From Micavibrio sp. UBA6929 (lineage in GTDB: Bacteria > Pseudomonadota > Alphaproteobacteria > Micavibrionales > Micavibrionaceae), in NCBI GenBank assembly GCA_002448815.1, contig DKAJ01000003.1, positions 178,900-242,899 of the forward strand: a DNA stretch of 64,000 nucleotides, given 5' to 3'. A program made the position numbers and the translations under genes. The notes under the pieces are model-generated. The model did no database searches. It worked only from the letters and a program-made list of their open reading frames with translations, and had not been told where the DNA came from. This document shows, piece by piece, positions 35,617-44,545 of the stretch (its first letter is position 1; every line of letters begins with the position of its first letter).

Positions 35617-36081
35617 TTATGCGCTTAGGGCGGCTTTGACCTCGTCAACGTGGCCTTTGACTTTGACTTTGGGCCAGATTTTTTCAATGACGCCGTTTTC
35701 ATCAATCAGGAATGTTGTGCGCTCGATCCCCATGAATGTTTTGCCATACATGGATTTTTCTTTCCACGTGCCATAACGCTCACACACGTCGCTATGCTCG
35801 TCCGAGGCTAGCGGGAAGTTGAGGTTTTGCTTGGCTTTGAAAGTGTTGTGCTTTTTCACAGAGCATTTCGACAAGCCGATAATTTGCGCGCCAAGGTCAT
35901 TAAAATCTGCCATGGCGTCGCGGAAATCACATGACTCTGTCGTGCAGCCAGGTGTGCTGTCTTTGGGGTAGAAATATAAAACGGTTTTCTTGCCGCGCAG
36001 ATCGGACAGTGTGATCTTGCCGTCATTATCGGTGGGCAATGTAAAATCGGGGGCGGTGTCGCCAACATTAAGATGTGTCAT
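35617..36081 (-). CDS. bcp: thioredoxin-dependent thiol peroxidase (Bcp peroxiredoxin)
   Basis: A 154-residue atypical 2-Cys peroxiredoxin. The peroxidatic Cys46 sits in KDSTPGCTTESCDFRD with the resolving Cys51 five residues later, the alpha-2 arrangement of Bcp. The usual GVSxDSVxSH motif is GLSKCSVKKH here, so a third Cys (73) replaces the aspartate. It reduces hydrogen peroxide and lipid peroxides with thioredoxin. AAGGATC precedes the ATG. It is monocistronic. Confidence 0.95.
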   Translation of the reverse strand: MTHLNVGDTAPDFTLPTDNDGKITLSDLRGKKTVLYFYPKDSTPGCTTESCDFRDAMADFNDLGAQIIGLSKCSVKKHNTFKAKQNLNFPLASDEHSDVCERYGTWKEKSMYGKTFMGIERTTFLIDENGVIEKIWPKVKVKGHVDEVKAALSA

Positions 36082-36186
36082 GGATGATCCTTATTTTTAG
36101 ATGATCGATGCAATAAACATGGGGGTGAAATACATATAAATCAAGTTTCATCCCTAGATTTTCTTTTCCGCAGTCGTTTAAAATAT

Positions 36187-39100
36187 ATGTCTATGAATAC
36201 ACAAACGCCACTTATTGATCCGCCGCGCTCACGGTCTGGATGGCTTCGGTCTTTGGTTAAGTTTTCTTTGATCTTAACTGCGATTGTTGCCGTTTTGATG
36301 GGGGCTTTCTTTTGGCGCATTGCCGCGTCGCCGCTGGATTTATCGGTGATTAAGCCGATGGTTGAGCGCTCACTTAGCTTTCCTGAAAATGGTGTGCGCG
36401 TTCAGATTGGCGATATTCATTTGAAATGGGCACCGAAAGAGCGCGCCGTTTTTATGAGTGCGAGTAAAACGCGCATTTTAGGCCGTAACGATCAGGTGAT
36501 GATGGCGATTGAAAATATGGCCATGAGCGCATCATTTAAGCATTTATTGATGGGGCGTTTGCGCCCGCGCGTTATCATGATTTTTGGGCCGCATTTGGTG
36601 GTTGATCGTCTTGCGGACGGTCGTTTTGATTTTGGCTTTGATAGTGCAGGGGCGCCTGCGCCGGCCAATGATTTAAACACGCCTGAAAAAGATGATGTGC
36701 TGGCCGAGATCTTGGGCGCCGTTGGGCATGTGGGCGGACGCTCGGCAGAGCGCGGGCCGTTAAGTGCGCTACGCCGTTTTGAAATTCGTCAGGCTGATAT
36801 GATTGTGCGTGATCATAAAATTGGGGCTGAGTGGATTGTACCGCGCGTGGATGTGCGTTTTTCGGCGTTTCGCCACCAAGGCCTGCGTATGTCGGCGGAT
36901 GTTGCGCTGGGCTTTGAGGGGGATGAGCGTAATCACATTCGTGTGAATGCGGTTATGCCTGTCGGGCAATCGGATTTCGAAGTGCAGCTTGATGTGCGAG
37001 AGCTTTCTTCGCGTTATGTGATGAATAAGTTACCGTATTTGGATGCGCTGGGCGATCAGGATTTAACTTTGGATGGCCGCGTTCGCGCCAAACTATCATC
37101 TGATTTACAATTATCCTCGATGGATGTTGATTTGGAATCTGCGCAGGGACGTTTGGATTTAGATATTTATGACGGTAAACCGCTTAGCTATACCGACCTT
37201 ATCGTTCATGCGCGTTATGATGCTCAAGGCGGCGTCAGGATAAGCGAAAGCGGCGTGACGATCGAGGGACTGCCGATCAGCATTGCCGCAGATGTTAAGG
37301 CTGATGCAGCAGGTTACGATGGGGCGCTGCGCATTGATGTGCCGCAGATGCGCCGCGAAAATTTTGTGCAATTGTGGCCAGAGTCTTTGCATTATGTCGG
37401 GGCGTATTCGTGGCTGTCTGAGAAGATATCAGATGGTCTTTACCGTGATGTGTCCGCCGTGATTGATGCGTCTTATCATCCTGATGCAGGTGAGGTCTTT
37501 GTTTTTGAAAATGCGCGCGTTGATTTTGCCTTTGACGCGATGAAAATTGATTATCGCGCGCCGATGGTGCCGATTACGCAGGCCAAAGGTGAAGGCTTTT
37601 TTGATTATCAAAGTGAATATCTGTCACTGGATATGCAAAGCGGTAAAGCAGGGGCGCTGGATATTGTGCGCGGCGATGTTGAGCTTGCCCACATTGTTGA
37701 GAGCGGTCACGGCGATGCAGATGTTTTTGTTGTTCTGAAAGGGCAGCTTGCCGATGTGTTTGGTTTTCTTGAGGCCAAGCCTATTGCCTTTAATCATGGT
37801 TATAATAAATCCCGCATTTTGGGTGAGGCTGAGCTGAAGGTGAATATTGGCGTGCCGACACATGGGCATGTCACGATGGATGATGTGAAAATTGATGTGC
37901 GCGGCACGGTGAAAAATGGCCAATTGCCGCATATCTTGAAAACGACGGATTTGTCGCAAGTCGATGCACGCGTTGTGATTGATCAAAATGCCGTTGATGT
38001 CGCCGGTAAGGGGATGTTTGGCGGGCAAAACCTACGGTTTGATTATCAAGGCTTTCTTGAATCAGAGGGGCAGCCCTTTAAAGAAAAAATTACTGTAAAA
38101 GGGCGCGCGAATGACGATACGCTTGATCGTCTTGATATTGACCTGAGTGCCTTTCTTGGCGGCGAAATGGGCGTTGATGCGATCTATACGAATTATGGCG
38201 GCGGTAAGCAAAATGTGCAGGTGAAAGCAGATTTAGGCAGCGCGCACATTTATTCCCCGCAACTGGGCTATGATAAGGCATCGGGCGTGGCGGCGCAGGC
38301 AGAACTTTCCTTGGATCTGCGTCATGGGACGGCGCGCGCAATTTCAGGTTTGCATGTTATGGGGCCAGATTTGCTTATTGAAAATGGCGCGCTGAGCTTT
38401 GCGCCAAAAACTGGTATGCTCAGCGGCGGTAATGCGCCGTTTATGCGTGTTGGGCAAAGCTATGGCCGCGTTGAGTTTAGCGTTGATGCAGATCAGCGCT
38501 ATATGATTGATGGCGATATGCAGGTTTATGATCTGCGGCCACTTTTGAATAAGGATAAAAAGAATACATCGCAGACGGAGGATCAGATTGCCTTGATTGC
38601 AACGCTGAAGGCGAGTGAGCTTTTAACTCATAAAGAGCAGCGCGTGCGCGATAGTCAGATTTACGCCGATATTACTGAAGAGGGGCGCTTTCAGCAGTTG
38701 GAAATGGATGCCAAGGTCGGTCGCGGCAGTATTTATCTGCGGTATAAGCCTAATGATGAAGGGGTGCGCGTCTTCAGGTTTGAGGCCGATGATGCGGGCG
38801 CAACGCTGGCGGCATTTGGTTTGTATCAACAAATTCGCGGGGGATCTATTCTTGTCCATGCCGAGCCTTTAAATCGCTTGTTAGACGGGAATTTGATTGG
38901 CGTGGCCGAGATTAAAGATTTTCGCGTAGTTGAAGCGCCAACCTTGGCGAAGCTGCTTAGTTTGACATCGTTTGATGGTTTAACCAGCGGTATATCAGAG
39001 GAAGGGATTGGCTTTTCCCGCCTTGAAACGCAGTTTGATTGGACATACCGGCCAGGGGGCAGCTTGATTACGCTGCAAGAAGGGCGCACATCTGGGTCGT

Positions 39101-39354
39101 CTATTGGTTTGACGTTTGATGGCGTTGTGGATCAACATGCAGGCACGATTGATGTGTCAGGAACGATCATCCCCGTTTCGGGGGTGAATAATATGATTAA
39201 ATCTATTCCTGTCTTGGGGGATGTGCTTACAGGTGGAAGCGGCGTTTTTGCCGCGACGTATAAGGTGAAAGGCAAGGCAAATGAGCCTGAAATTTCGATT
39301 AATCCCTTATCTGTGCTGGCGCCAGGAATTATTAGACGTGTGCTTTTTGAGTAA
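36187..39354 (+). CDS. AsmA-like / YhdP-type DUF3971 protein
   Basis: A 1055-residue envelope protein. One N-terminal membrane helix (LVKFSLILTAIVAVLMGAFFW, about 23-43) is followed by a long beta-rich periplasmic part with the DUF3971 region (residues 45-500) and the AsmA-like C-terminal domain, seen as GLYQQIRGGSILVHAEP, RVVEAPTLAKLLSLTSFDGL and GTIIPVSGVNNMIKSIPVLGDVLTGG. YhdP/TamB/AsmA proteins form lipid conduits between inner and outer membranes. It is a single gene with its own upstream region; the next gene begins 121 bases on. Confidence 0.88.
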   Translation: MSMNTQTPLIDPPRSRSGWLRSLVKFSLILTAIVAVLMGAFFWRIAASPLDLSVIKPMVERSLSFPENGVRVQIGDIHLKWAPKERAVFMSASKTRILGRNDQVMMAIENMAMSASFKHLLMGRLRPRVIMIFGPHLVVDRLADGRFDFGFDSAGAPAPANDLNTPEKDDVLAEILGAVGHVGGRSAERGPLSALRRFEIRQADMIVRDHKIGAEWIVPRVDVRFSAFRHQGLRMSADVALGFEGDERNHIRVNAVMPVGQSDFEVQLDVRELSSRYVMNKLPYLDALGDQDLTLDGRVRAKLSSDLQLSSMDVDLESAQGRLDLDIYDGKPLSYTDLIVHARYDAQGGVRISESGVTIEGLPISIAADVKADAAGYDGALRIDVPQMRRENFVQLWPESLHYVGAYSWLSEKISDGLYRDVSAVIDASYHPDAGEVFVFENARVDFAFDAMKIDYRAPMVPITQAKGEGFFDYQSEYLSLDMQSGKAGALDIVRGDVELAHIVESGHGDADVFVVLKGQLADVFGFLEAKPIAFNHGYNKSRILGEAELKVNIGVPTHGHVTMDDVKIDVRGTVKNGQLPHILKTTDLSQVDARVVIDQNAVDVAGKGMFGGQNLRFDYQGFLESEGQPFKEKITVKGRANDDTLDRLDIDLSAFLGGEMGVDAIYTNYGGGKQNVQVKADLGSAHIYSPQLGYDKASGVAAQAELSLDLRHGTARAISGLHVMGPDLLIENGALSFAPKTGMLSGGNAPFMRVGQSYGRVEFSVDADQRYMIDGDMQVYDLRPLLNKDKKNTSQTEDQIALIATLKASELLTHKEQRVRDSQIYADITEEGRFQQLEMDAKVGRGSIYLRYKPNDEGVRVFRFEADDAGATLAAFGLYQQIRGGSILVHAEPLNRLLDGNLIGVAEIKDFRVVEAPTLAKLLSLTSFDGLTSGISEEGIGFSRLETQFDWTYRPGGSLITLQEGRTSGSSIGLTFDGVVDQHAGTIDVSGTIIPVSGVNNMIKSIPVLGDVLTGGSGVFAATYKVKGKANEPEISINPLSVLAPGIIRRVLFE

Positions 39355-39410
39355 TTTAAGTATGCATTTTCAATATTGTTGAAATATAATTTCTTCTTGT
39401 TGTTTTTTTA

Positions 39411-39438
39411 TTGACGCACTTTTCTGCATTGATATATG
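39411..39438 (+). promoter_or_regulatory. putative promoter of the small Gln-rich gene
   Basis: TTGACG (39411-39416), 16 bases, then TATATG (39433-39438), 37 bases before the ATG at 39476. AAGGTG follows as the ribosome site. Confidence 0.45.
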
Positions 39439-39475
39439 TTTCGCCAAATTTTTACAAGCATAAGGTGTAGACATA

Positions 39476-39814
39476 ATGGGTAGTGTGAATGTTAAAATGA
39501 ATGGTGAGCGTTACAGCGTTTCATCTTTGAAAGAATTTGATCAGTTATGCGATAGTACGCAGCAGATGCCAGATACGATCCCTTATGAGCTTTTGCCTAA
39601 AGACTTTATGCAGGCGACCTCTCAACCTTTGCCCCAGCAGCAGCAGCAGGGTGTTCGTTTGTCACAACAGCAGCGCGATGCAGCAACAGGTTTTAATCAT
39701 TCAGGTGATGCGTTGACGACACCTCAGATGGGTATTGTGCGCAGTGATGCAAAAGCATTTAATCAAATGAATGATGCTGATGTTTCTGCCTTGTTGCAGC
39801 GCCAAATGGGATAA
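39476..39814 (+). CDS. small glutamine-rich protein of unknown function
   Basis: A 112-residue protein I do not recognise. It starts MGSVNVKMNGERYSVSSLKEFDQLC, a possible small folded N-terminal domain. A Gln-rich low-complexity stretch follows (QPLPQQQQQGVRLSQQQR), and it ends NDADVSALLQRQMG. It has no signal peptide or membrane segment. A good promoter and ribosome site support its being real. It is convergent with the ion-channel gene, 21 bases away. Confidence 0.65.
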   Translation: MGSVNVKMNGERYSVSSLKEFDQLCDSTQQMPDTIPYELLPKDFMQATSQPLPQQQQQGVRLSQQQRDAATGFNHSGDALTTPQMGIVRSDAKAFNQMNDADVSALLQRQMG

Positions 39815-39835
39815 GGCGATGCTTTGCCTTGAAGG

Positions 39836-40261
39836 TTAGTCGTGTTTGGCGACTTTCATGGCGAAAACCGCGCTCCAGCTAATCATCATTAATCCGACTA
39901 AGGCTTCTGTGCCTGCAAGGATACGTAAATGTCCTGTCGGGAAGAGATCCCCAAAGCCGAGTGACGTATAGGTTGTGGCCGAGAAATACATGTAATCATG
40001 TAAATCTTTAGCGCCTTCTATGGTACCGACTTGCGCGGCGAACTGCGTCGAAAGTACCCAATAGACCAATCCGAATAAGATAATTTCAATCCAGTGCAGC
40101 CATACGGCATAGGCGGTATAGCGCATGATTTTTAGTGTTGGGCGGCGGTGCTGTTCTTCGATGAAGAAGCCTTTGGCCTTATCAAGTGCGAAGGCGTGCA
40201 GGGCAACTGTGCCGATACAGAAAAAGAAGCTCATCCACCAAATCAAAAGCGATAACAACAT
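39836..40261 (-). CDS. small two-pore-helix ion channel (Ion_trans_2 type)
   Basis: A 141-residue membrane protein with hydrophobic segments at about 1-25, 50-75 and 110-135. A pore loop precedes the last one: ATTYTSLGFGDLFPTG, where TSLGFGD corresponds to the potassium-channel filter TVGYGD. It lacks any cytosolic RCK domain. It is probably a potassium-selective or weakly selective cation channel. The start codon is preceded by AAGGAG, but a run of eight C lies between them, making a spacing of 12. Confidence 0.85.
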   Translation of the reverse strand: MLLSLLIWWMSFFFCIGTVALHAFALDKAKGFFIEEQHRRPTLKIMRYTAYAVWLHWIEIILFGLVYWVLSTQFAAQVGTIEGAKDLHDYMYFSATTYTSLGFGDLFPTGHLRILAGTEALVGLMMISWSAVFAMKVAKHD

Positions 40262-40279
40262 TTGAGGGGGGGGCTCCTT
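40262..40279 (-). promoter_or_regulatory. ribosome site with homopolymeric spacer (poly-C8)
   Basis: On the minus strand AAGGAG (40279-40274) is followed by eight C and TCAA, then the channel ATG. Slippage in this run would change the spacing between ribosome site and start codon from a suboptimal 12 bases. Confidence 0.5.
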
Positions 40280-40295
40280 ATCTTGTTAGCGTTGG

Positions 40296-41546
40296 TTAGG
40301 CAACCTTGACGAGCGCGTGTTTTTTCTTGCTGGCCGAGATTTTGATGCTGTCGCCGTTCATGTGATCGGTTGATACGGTGCAGGCCTCGTCACTGACTTT
40401 TTTATCATTGATGCGAACGCCGCCACCTTTGATCAGGCGGCGCGCTTCACCTTTGGACGAGGCAAAGCCTGCCTCGATCAACAGATCAAGCATGGCAATA
40501 CCGCTGCTGAGGGCGTCATGTGATACAGGGACGGTTGGCAAGTCGCCGCCAACGCCGCCTTGTTCAAAGACTTTTTGCGCTGTGGCTGCGGCCTCTTGGG
40601 CTGCGGCTTCGCCGTGGCACATTTGCGTTGCTTCGAAGGCAAGGACTTTTTTGGCCTCGTTGATTTCTTGGCCTTGCAGCGCCTCTAGCTTTTCAATTTC
40701 ACTGATGGGCATAGTCGTAAAACGGCGTAAGAGTGTGCCGACCATCACATCATCGACGTTGCGCCAGTATTGATAGTAATCATAAGGGGATAGCATTTCT
40801 TTGTTGAGCCATACCGCGCCGCCCTCGGTCTTGCCCATTTTCTTGCCGTCTGGCGTTGTTAGCAACGGTGCGGTTAGGCCGAACAGCTTAACGCGGTCGG
40901 CTTTATGGCCAAGGTCAACGCCGTTAATGATGTTGCCCCATTGGTCAGATCCGCCCATTTGCAAAATTGTGCCGTGGCGGCGGTTAAGCTCGAGGAAGTC
41001 AAAGCCTTGCATAACCATGTAGTTAAATTCCAACAGAGAAAGCGGGCTTTCACGCTCTAGGCGCTGTTTAACGCTGTCGAAAGATAGCATGCGGTTTACC
41101 GTGAAATAACGGCCGTAATCGCGCAGGAATTCCAAGTATTTAAGCTCATCCAGCCAGTCATTATTATTGACCATAAGCGCATCTGTTTCGCCGTCACCGT
41201 ATGTTAAGAATTGCTGAAAACAGGTTTTTTCAAGCGCATCAATATTGGCCTGAATGGATTCGTCGGTGAGGGCTTGGCGCTCTTTATCCTTGAATGATGG
41301 GTCGCCGATCTTTCCTGTGCCGCCGCCCATTAATGTGATGGGTTTATGACCGCTTTGCTGGAACCAATACAGCATCATTTGGCCGGTCAGGTGACCAACG
41401 TGCAATGATTGGGCCGTGGGATCAAAGCCAATATAAGCCGTTTGAATGCCTTCGCAAAGTTTTGCATCAAGCGCGTCAAAGTCAGAACATTGGTGGATAA
41501 AGCCACGCTGTTCGAGTATATTTAGGAAGTCGGATTTATAAGTCAT
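40296..41546 (-). CDS. tyrS: tyrosyl-tRNA synthetase
   Basis: A class I synthetase of 416 residues. Motifs: YIGFDPTAQSLHVGHL (the HIGH site as HVGH), GSDQWGNIINGVDL for tyrosine binding, and KKMGKTEGGAVWL as the KMSKS loop. A C-terminal S4 RNA-binding domain spans about residues 350-410 (ARRLIKGGGVRINDKKV). It charges tRNA-Tyr in the cytosol. The length agrees with the TyrRS family. Its start is 15 bases from the divergent anmK start. Confidence 0.98.
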   Translation of the reverse strand: MTYKSDFLNILEQRGFIHQCSDFDALDAKLCEGIQTAYIGFDPTAQSLHVGHLTGQMMLYWFQQSGHKPITLMGGGTGKIGDPSFKDKERQALTDESIQANIDALEKTCFQQFLTYGDGETDALMVNNNDWLDELKYLEFLRDYGRYFTVNRMLSFDSVKQRLERESPLSLLEFNYMVMQGFDFLELNRRHGTILQMGGSDQWGNIINGVDLGHKADRVKLFGLTAPLLTTPDGKKMGKTEGGAVWLNKEMLSPYDYYQYWRNVDDVMVGTLLRRFTTMPISEIEKLEALQGQEINEAKKVLAFEATQMCHGEAAAQEAAATAQKVFEQGGVGGDLPTVPVSHDALSSGIAMLDLLIEAGFASSKGEARRLIKGGGVRINDKKVSDEACTVSTDHMNGDSIKISASKKKHALVKVA

Positions 41547-41561
41547 GGATTGAGTTTTAGC

Positions 41562-42635
41562 ATGGAAAATAAAAAAGTCTATAGAGCAATTGGCCTAATG
41601 TCAGGCACATCGCTGGATGGTGTGGATATTGCGCTGATTGAAACGGATGGTTTTGACTATGTGAAACCAGTGCGCAGCAGTTTTTATGCGTATAGCGATG
41701 ATTTGCGCATGGCGGTGAAGGCTTGTTTTGGTCAGGCCTCGGCGGATCAGGATGTTGTTGATATGATTACGCAGGCCCATGTGCGCGCGGTGCGGGATTT
41801 TGGTGAGCGCGCCGATATTATTGGCTTTCACGGGCAAACCATTTTTCATGATCCAGATCATGGTGTGACCGTGCAAATTGGTGATGGGCAGGTGCTGGCC
41901 GATGCGTGCACGATGCCTGTTGTTTTTGATCTGCGCAGCGCTGATGTCGCCGCAGGCGGGCAGGGTGCACCTTTGTTGCCGCTATATCATCGGGCGCGGG
42001 CGCTGCAGGCTGGTTTGGATTTGCCTGCTGCGATTGTGAATATTGGCGGCGTGTCGAATGTGACATGGATAGGCGGCGCAAGTGATGATGATGTGCTGGC
42101 CTTTGATTGCGGGCCGGGGAATGCATTGCTGGATGACTTTGTAAAGCAGCGCACGGGGCAGTCCTTTGATCAAGGCGGAGCGCTGGCCAAGGCGGGGAAA
42201 GTGAACGAGGCCTTAGTCGCGCAGTGGATGGCGCATCCGTATTTTGATGCGCCTGCGCCAAAGTCACTGGACCGTGATGCATGGGATGTGCGCGGCGTGC
42301 AGGATTTATCTGACGCCGATGGGGCAGCAAGTTTGTCTGCGTTTACGGCGGCGGCGATTTTGGAAAGTGCGGCGCACTTACCGCAGATGCCCGCGCACTG
42401 GTATATCAGTGGCGGTGGCCGTCATAATGATTATGTGATGGGTTTATTACGCGCGGGGGTGGATGCGCCCGTTGATAGCGTCGATGTTTTAGGATGGGAT
42501 GGTGATAGTATCGAGGCCGAAGGCTTTGCCTATCTAGCGGTCAGGTCTTTGTTGAAATTGCCGATTAGCGCTCCGGGTACAACGGGCGCGCCGTCACCTA
42601 TGACGGGAGGGCGTCTGGCGTTGCCTGCATCTTAG
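41562..42635 (+). CDS. anmK: anhydro-N-acetylmuramic acid kinase
   Basis: A 357-residue sugar kinase of the AnmK family, which phosphorylates and hydrates 1,6-anhydroMurNAc in peptidoglycan recycling. Motifs: IGLMSGTSLDGVDIALIET (ATP loop), GFHGQTIFHDP, NIGGVSNVTWIG, FDCGPGNALLDDF and YISGGGRHNDYVM. The ATG at 41562 is preferred to a TTG at 41550. It sits back to back with tyrS, as in many proteobacteria. The 3' end overlaps the convergent peptidase C26 gene by 38 bases. Confidence 0.96.
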   Translation: MENKKVYRAIGLMSGTSLDGVDIALIETDGFDYVKPVRSSFYAYSDDLRMAVKACFGQASADQDVVDMITQAHVRAVRDFGERADIIGFHGQTIFHDPDHGVTVQIGDGQVLADACTMPVVFDLRSADVAAGGQGAPLLPLYHRARALQAGLDLPAAIVNIGGVSNVTWIGGASDDDVLAFDCGPGNALLDDFVKQRTGQSFDQGGALAKAGKVNEALVAQWMAHPYFDAPAPKSLDRDAWDVRGVQDLSDADGAASLSAFTAAAILESAAHLPQMPAHWYISGGGRHNDYVMGLLRAGVDAPVDSVDVLGWDGDSIEAEGFAYLAVRSLLKLPISAPGTTGAPSPMTGGRLALPAS

Positions 42636-43404
42636 GCGTGGAGTGCTTTTCGTGATGACTGTCGATGTGGCGTTTAAATTCACCAAACAGTGCTTCGTGC
42701 AGTTCGCCTTTGAATTCAAAATGCGCCTGAACCCCGATGAAAAAGTCGCGATCAATTGCCGAGATCGCCTCGATCACTTTATCGTCGGGGCATTGGGCTT
42801 CGGTTTGGAAAACATCGCGCAGGCGTGTTGATTGCTCGCTGTTCCAGCCTTCTTCGGTGATGCCTTCATAGTGAATGGAATTTACGCCGAGGCGTCTTTG
42901 GTCATCACATAGATGTTTAAAAATGGGAAAGAGTTGCCCGTTTGGTTGGAAGGTTATTTTATGCACTTCTTGATCCATAGCCACAAAATCGCCGCGATGA
43001 TTGTATCCTGAGGCATGGATGTCACTGTCTAGTTTTTGAAGGGCGCCGCCATAGGCTGCCACCATTTCTTGCATGCCGCGGCAAATGCCGAGTGTTGGCA
43101 GGTTGCGAGCGTGCGCTTCGCGGATTAAGGCGATCGCGGTGAAATCCCGTATAATATCATGGTCGTCTGGCGATGGGTTAGGATCGCGGCCAACGAAGGA
43201 CGGGTGAATATTTGAATCGCCACCTGGCAGGAGCAGCCCGTCTAATCCATCAAGGGCTTTGGCGGCATTGATATTCATGCGTGGTTTGATGATGCGCACA
43301 TCAATGTCGCGTGTTTTAAATGGTGTCAGCCAACGATCGCATAATGGCGCGGTGTTGTTGCATAAAATGCCAATGATGGGTTTTGTTGTTTGCGGCGTTG
43401 CCAC
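42598..43404 (-). CDS. class I glutamine amidotransferase, gamma-glutamyl-GABA hydrolase-like (peptidase C26)
   Basis: A 268-residue class I amidotransferase. The nucleophile Cys sits in LGICRGMQEMVAAYGG, the His/Glu pair in GVQAHFEFKGE (usual form GVQWHPE), and LLPGGDSNIHPSFVG is the conserved Gly turn. PuuD-type enzymes cleave gamma-glutamyl-GABA in putrescine breakdown, but other substrates are possible because no polyamine genes lie nearby. It uses a GTG start. A perfect 12-bp palindrome sits 28 bases upstream. The Trp-to-Ala change in the GVQWH motif is unusual. Confidence 0.85.
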   Translation of the reverse strand: MATPQTTKPIIGILCNNTAPLCDRWLTPFKTRDIDVRIIKPRMNINAAKALDGLDGLLLPGGDSNIHPSFVGRDPNPSPDDHDIIRDFTAIALIREAHARNLPTLGICRGMQEMVAAYGGALQKLDSDIHASGYNHRGDFVAMDQEVHKITFQPNGQLFPIFKHLCDDQRRLGVNSIHYEGITEEGWNSEQSTRLRDVFQTEAQCPDDKVIEAISAIDRDFFIGVQAHFEFKGELHEALFGEFKRHIDSHHEKHSTPKMQATPDALPS

Positions 43405-43431
43405 GTGTGCCCTCGATTACTTAAACGCAGT

Positions 43432-43467
43432 TTCTTTTATTATGATTATGCGAATATAATAAAAGAA
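43432..43467. promoter_or_regulatory. perfect 12-bp inverted repeat upstream of the C26-family gene
   Basis: TTCTTTTATTAT (43432-43443) and ATAATAAAAGAA (43456-43467) are exact inverted copies with a 12-base spacer. It is A/T-rich with no T-run outside it, so an operator is more likely than a terminator. It lies in the gap between the C26 gene start and the end of the epimerase gene. Confidence 0.5.
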
Positions 43468-43518
43468 TGCTTAAAAAAGCAAGAAATTTGCATAATTTAT
43501 GTGATTTTGTGGTGGAGG

Positions 43519-44529
43519 CTATAGCCCGTAATAGCGCTTGTACCAGACGGCAAACTTTTCAAGCCCTTCCTTCAGCGGCGTTGAGGGTTTAAAGCCGATC
43601 GCATCGTGAAGGTCATCTGTGTTGGCGTATGTGGCGTAAACGTCACCGGGCTGCATCGGCAGCATTTCCATGTTGGCCTTTTTGCCAAGGGCATCTTCCA
43701 AATAGGTGATGAAGTCCATCAGTTTTTCAGGATTGTTATTGCCGATATTATACAGGCGGTATGGCGAGTCTGATGATTTTGGTGACGGCGCATCCGACGA
43801 CCAATTTGGATCAGGCGTTGGTACATGGTCGATCAGGCGCACCATAGATTCGACGATATCATCGATATAGGTGAAGTCGCGCATCATGTCGCCGTTATTG
43901 AAGACCTGAATATTTTCGCCATTGATAATCTTGTTTGTGAAACTGTAATAGGCCATGTCTGGGCGTCCCCATGGGCCGTAAACAGTAAAGAAACGCAGGC
44001 CTGTGCATGGCAGGCGGTAAAGATGCGCGTAAGTATGCGCCATCATTTCGTTTGATTTCTTTGTTGCGGCGTACAGGCTGACGGGGTGGTCAACGCCGTG
44101 ATCTTCATCGAAAGGCACGGTTGTGTTCGCCCCGTAAACCGAGCTGGACGAGGCGAAAATCAGATGCTGCACATCGTTGTGGCGGCATCCTTCTAGGATG
44201 TTCATAAAGCCTGTAAGGTTGCTGTCGACATAAGCGTGCGGATTTTCGATGGAATATCTGACGCCTGCTTGCGCGGCTAGGTTGACGACAATTTCAGGCT
44301 TGGTGCGCGCGAAATAGTCTTTCATGGCTGCCTTGTCGGCAAGGTCGATTTGCTCGAAACTGAAATTGCGCAGGGAGCTAAGCTCGTGCAGGCGTGCGTG
44401 TTTCAGCGTTGGGTCATAATAATCGTTGAGATTATCAATGCCGTATACGTTAAAGCCTGCTGCGCATAATTTTTGAACATAGTGAAAGCCGATGAAGCCA
44501 GCCGCACCAGTGACGAGGATTTTTTTCAT
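43519..44529 (-). CDS. NAD-dependent epimerase, probably UDP-glucuronate 4-epimerase
   Basis: A 336-residue extended SDR. Rossmann motif VTGAAGFIGFHYVQKL, substrate segment GIDNLNDYYDPTLKHARL, catalytic SSSSVYG and YAATKKSNE, and RFFTVYGPWGRPDMAYYSF. DNLNDYYDPxLK and GPWGRPDMA are typical of UDP-glucuronate epimerases (LspL/Cap1J type), which give UDP-galacturonate. The required UDP-glucuronate can come from ugd at 22.1 kb. It ends 16 bases from the start of the tsaC-like stop region, probably in one minus-strand unit. Confidence 0.9.
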   Translation of the reverse strand: MKKILVTGAAGFIGFHYVQKLCAAGFNVYGIDNLNDYYDPTLKHARLHELSSLRNFSFEQIDLADKAAMKDYFARTKPEIVVNLAAQAGVRYSIENPHAYVDSNLTGFMNILEGCRHNDVQHLIFASSSSVYGANTTVPFDEDHGVDHPVSLYAATKKSNEMMAHTYAHLYRLPCTGLRFFTVYGPWGRPDMAYYSFTNKIINGENIQVFNNGDMMRDFTYIDDIVESMVRLIDHVPTPDPNWSSDAPSPKSSDSPYRLYNIGNNNPEKLMDFITYLEDALGKKANMEMLPMQPGDVYATYANTDDLHDAIGFKPSTPLKEGLEKFAVWYKRYYGL

Positions 44530-44545
44530 GGACGGTATTTTACTC

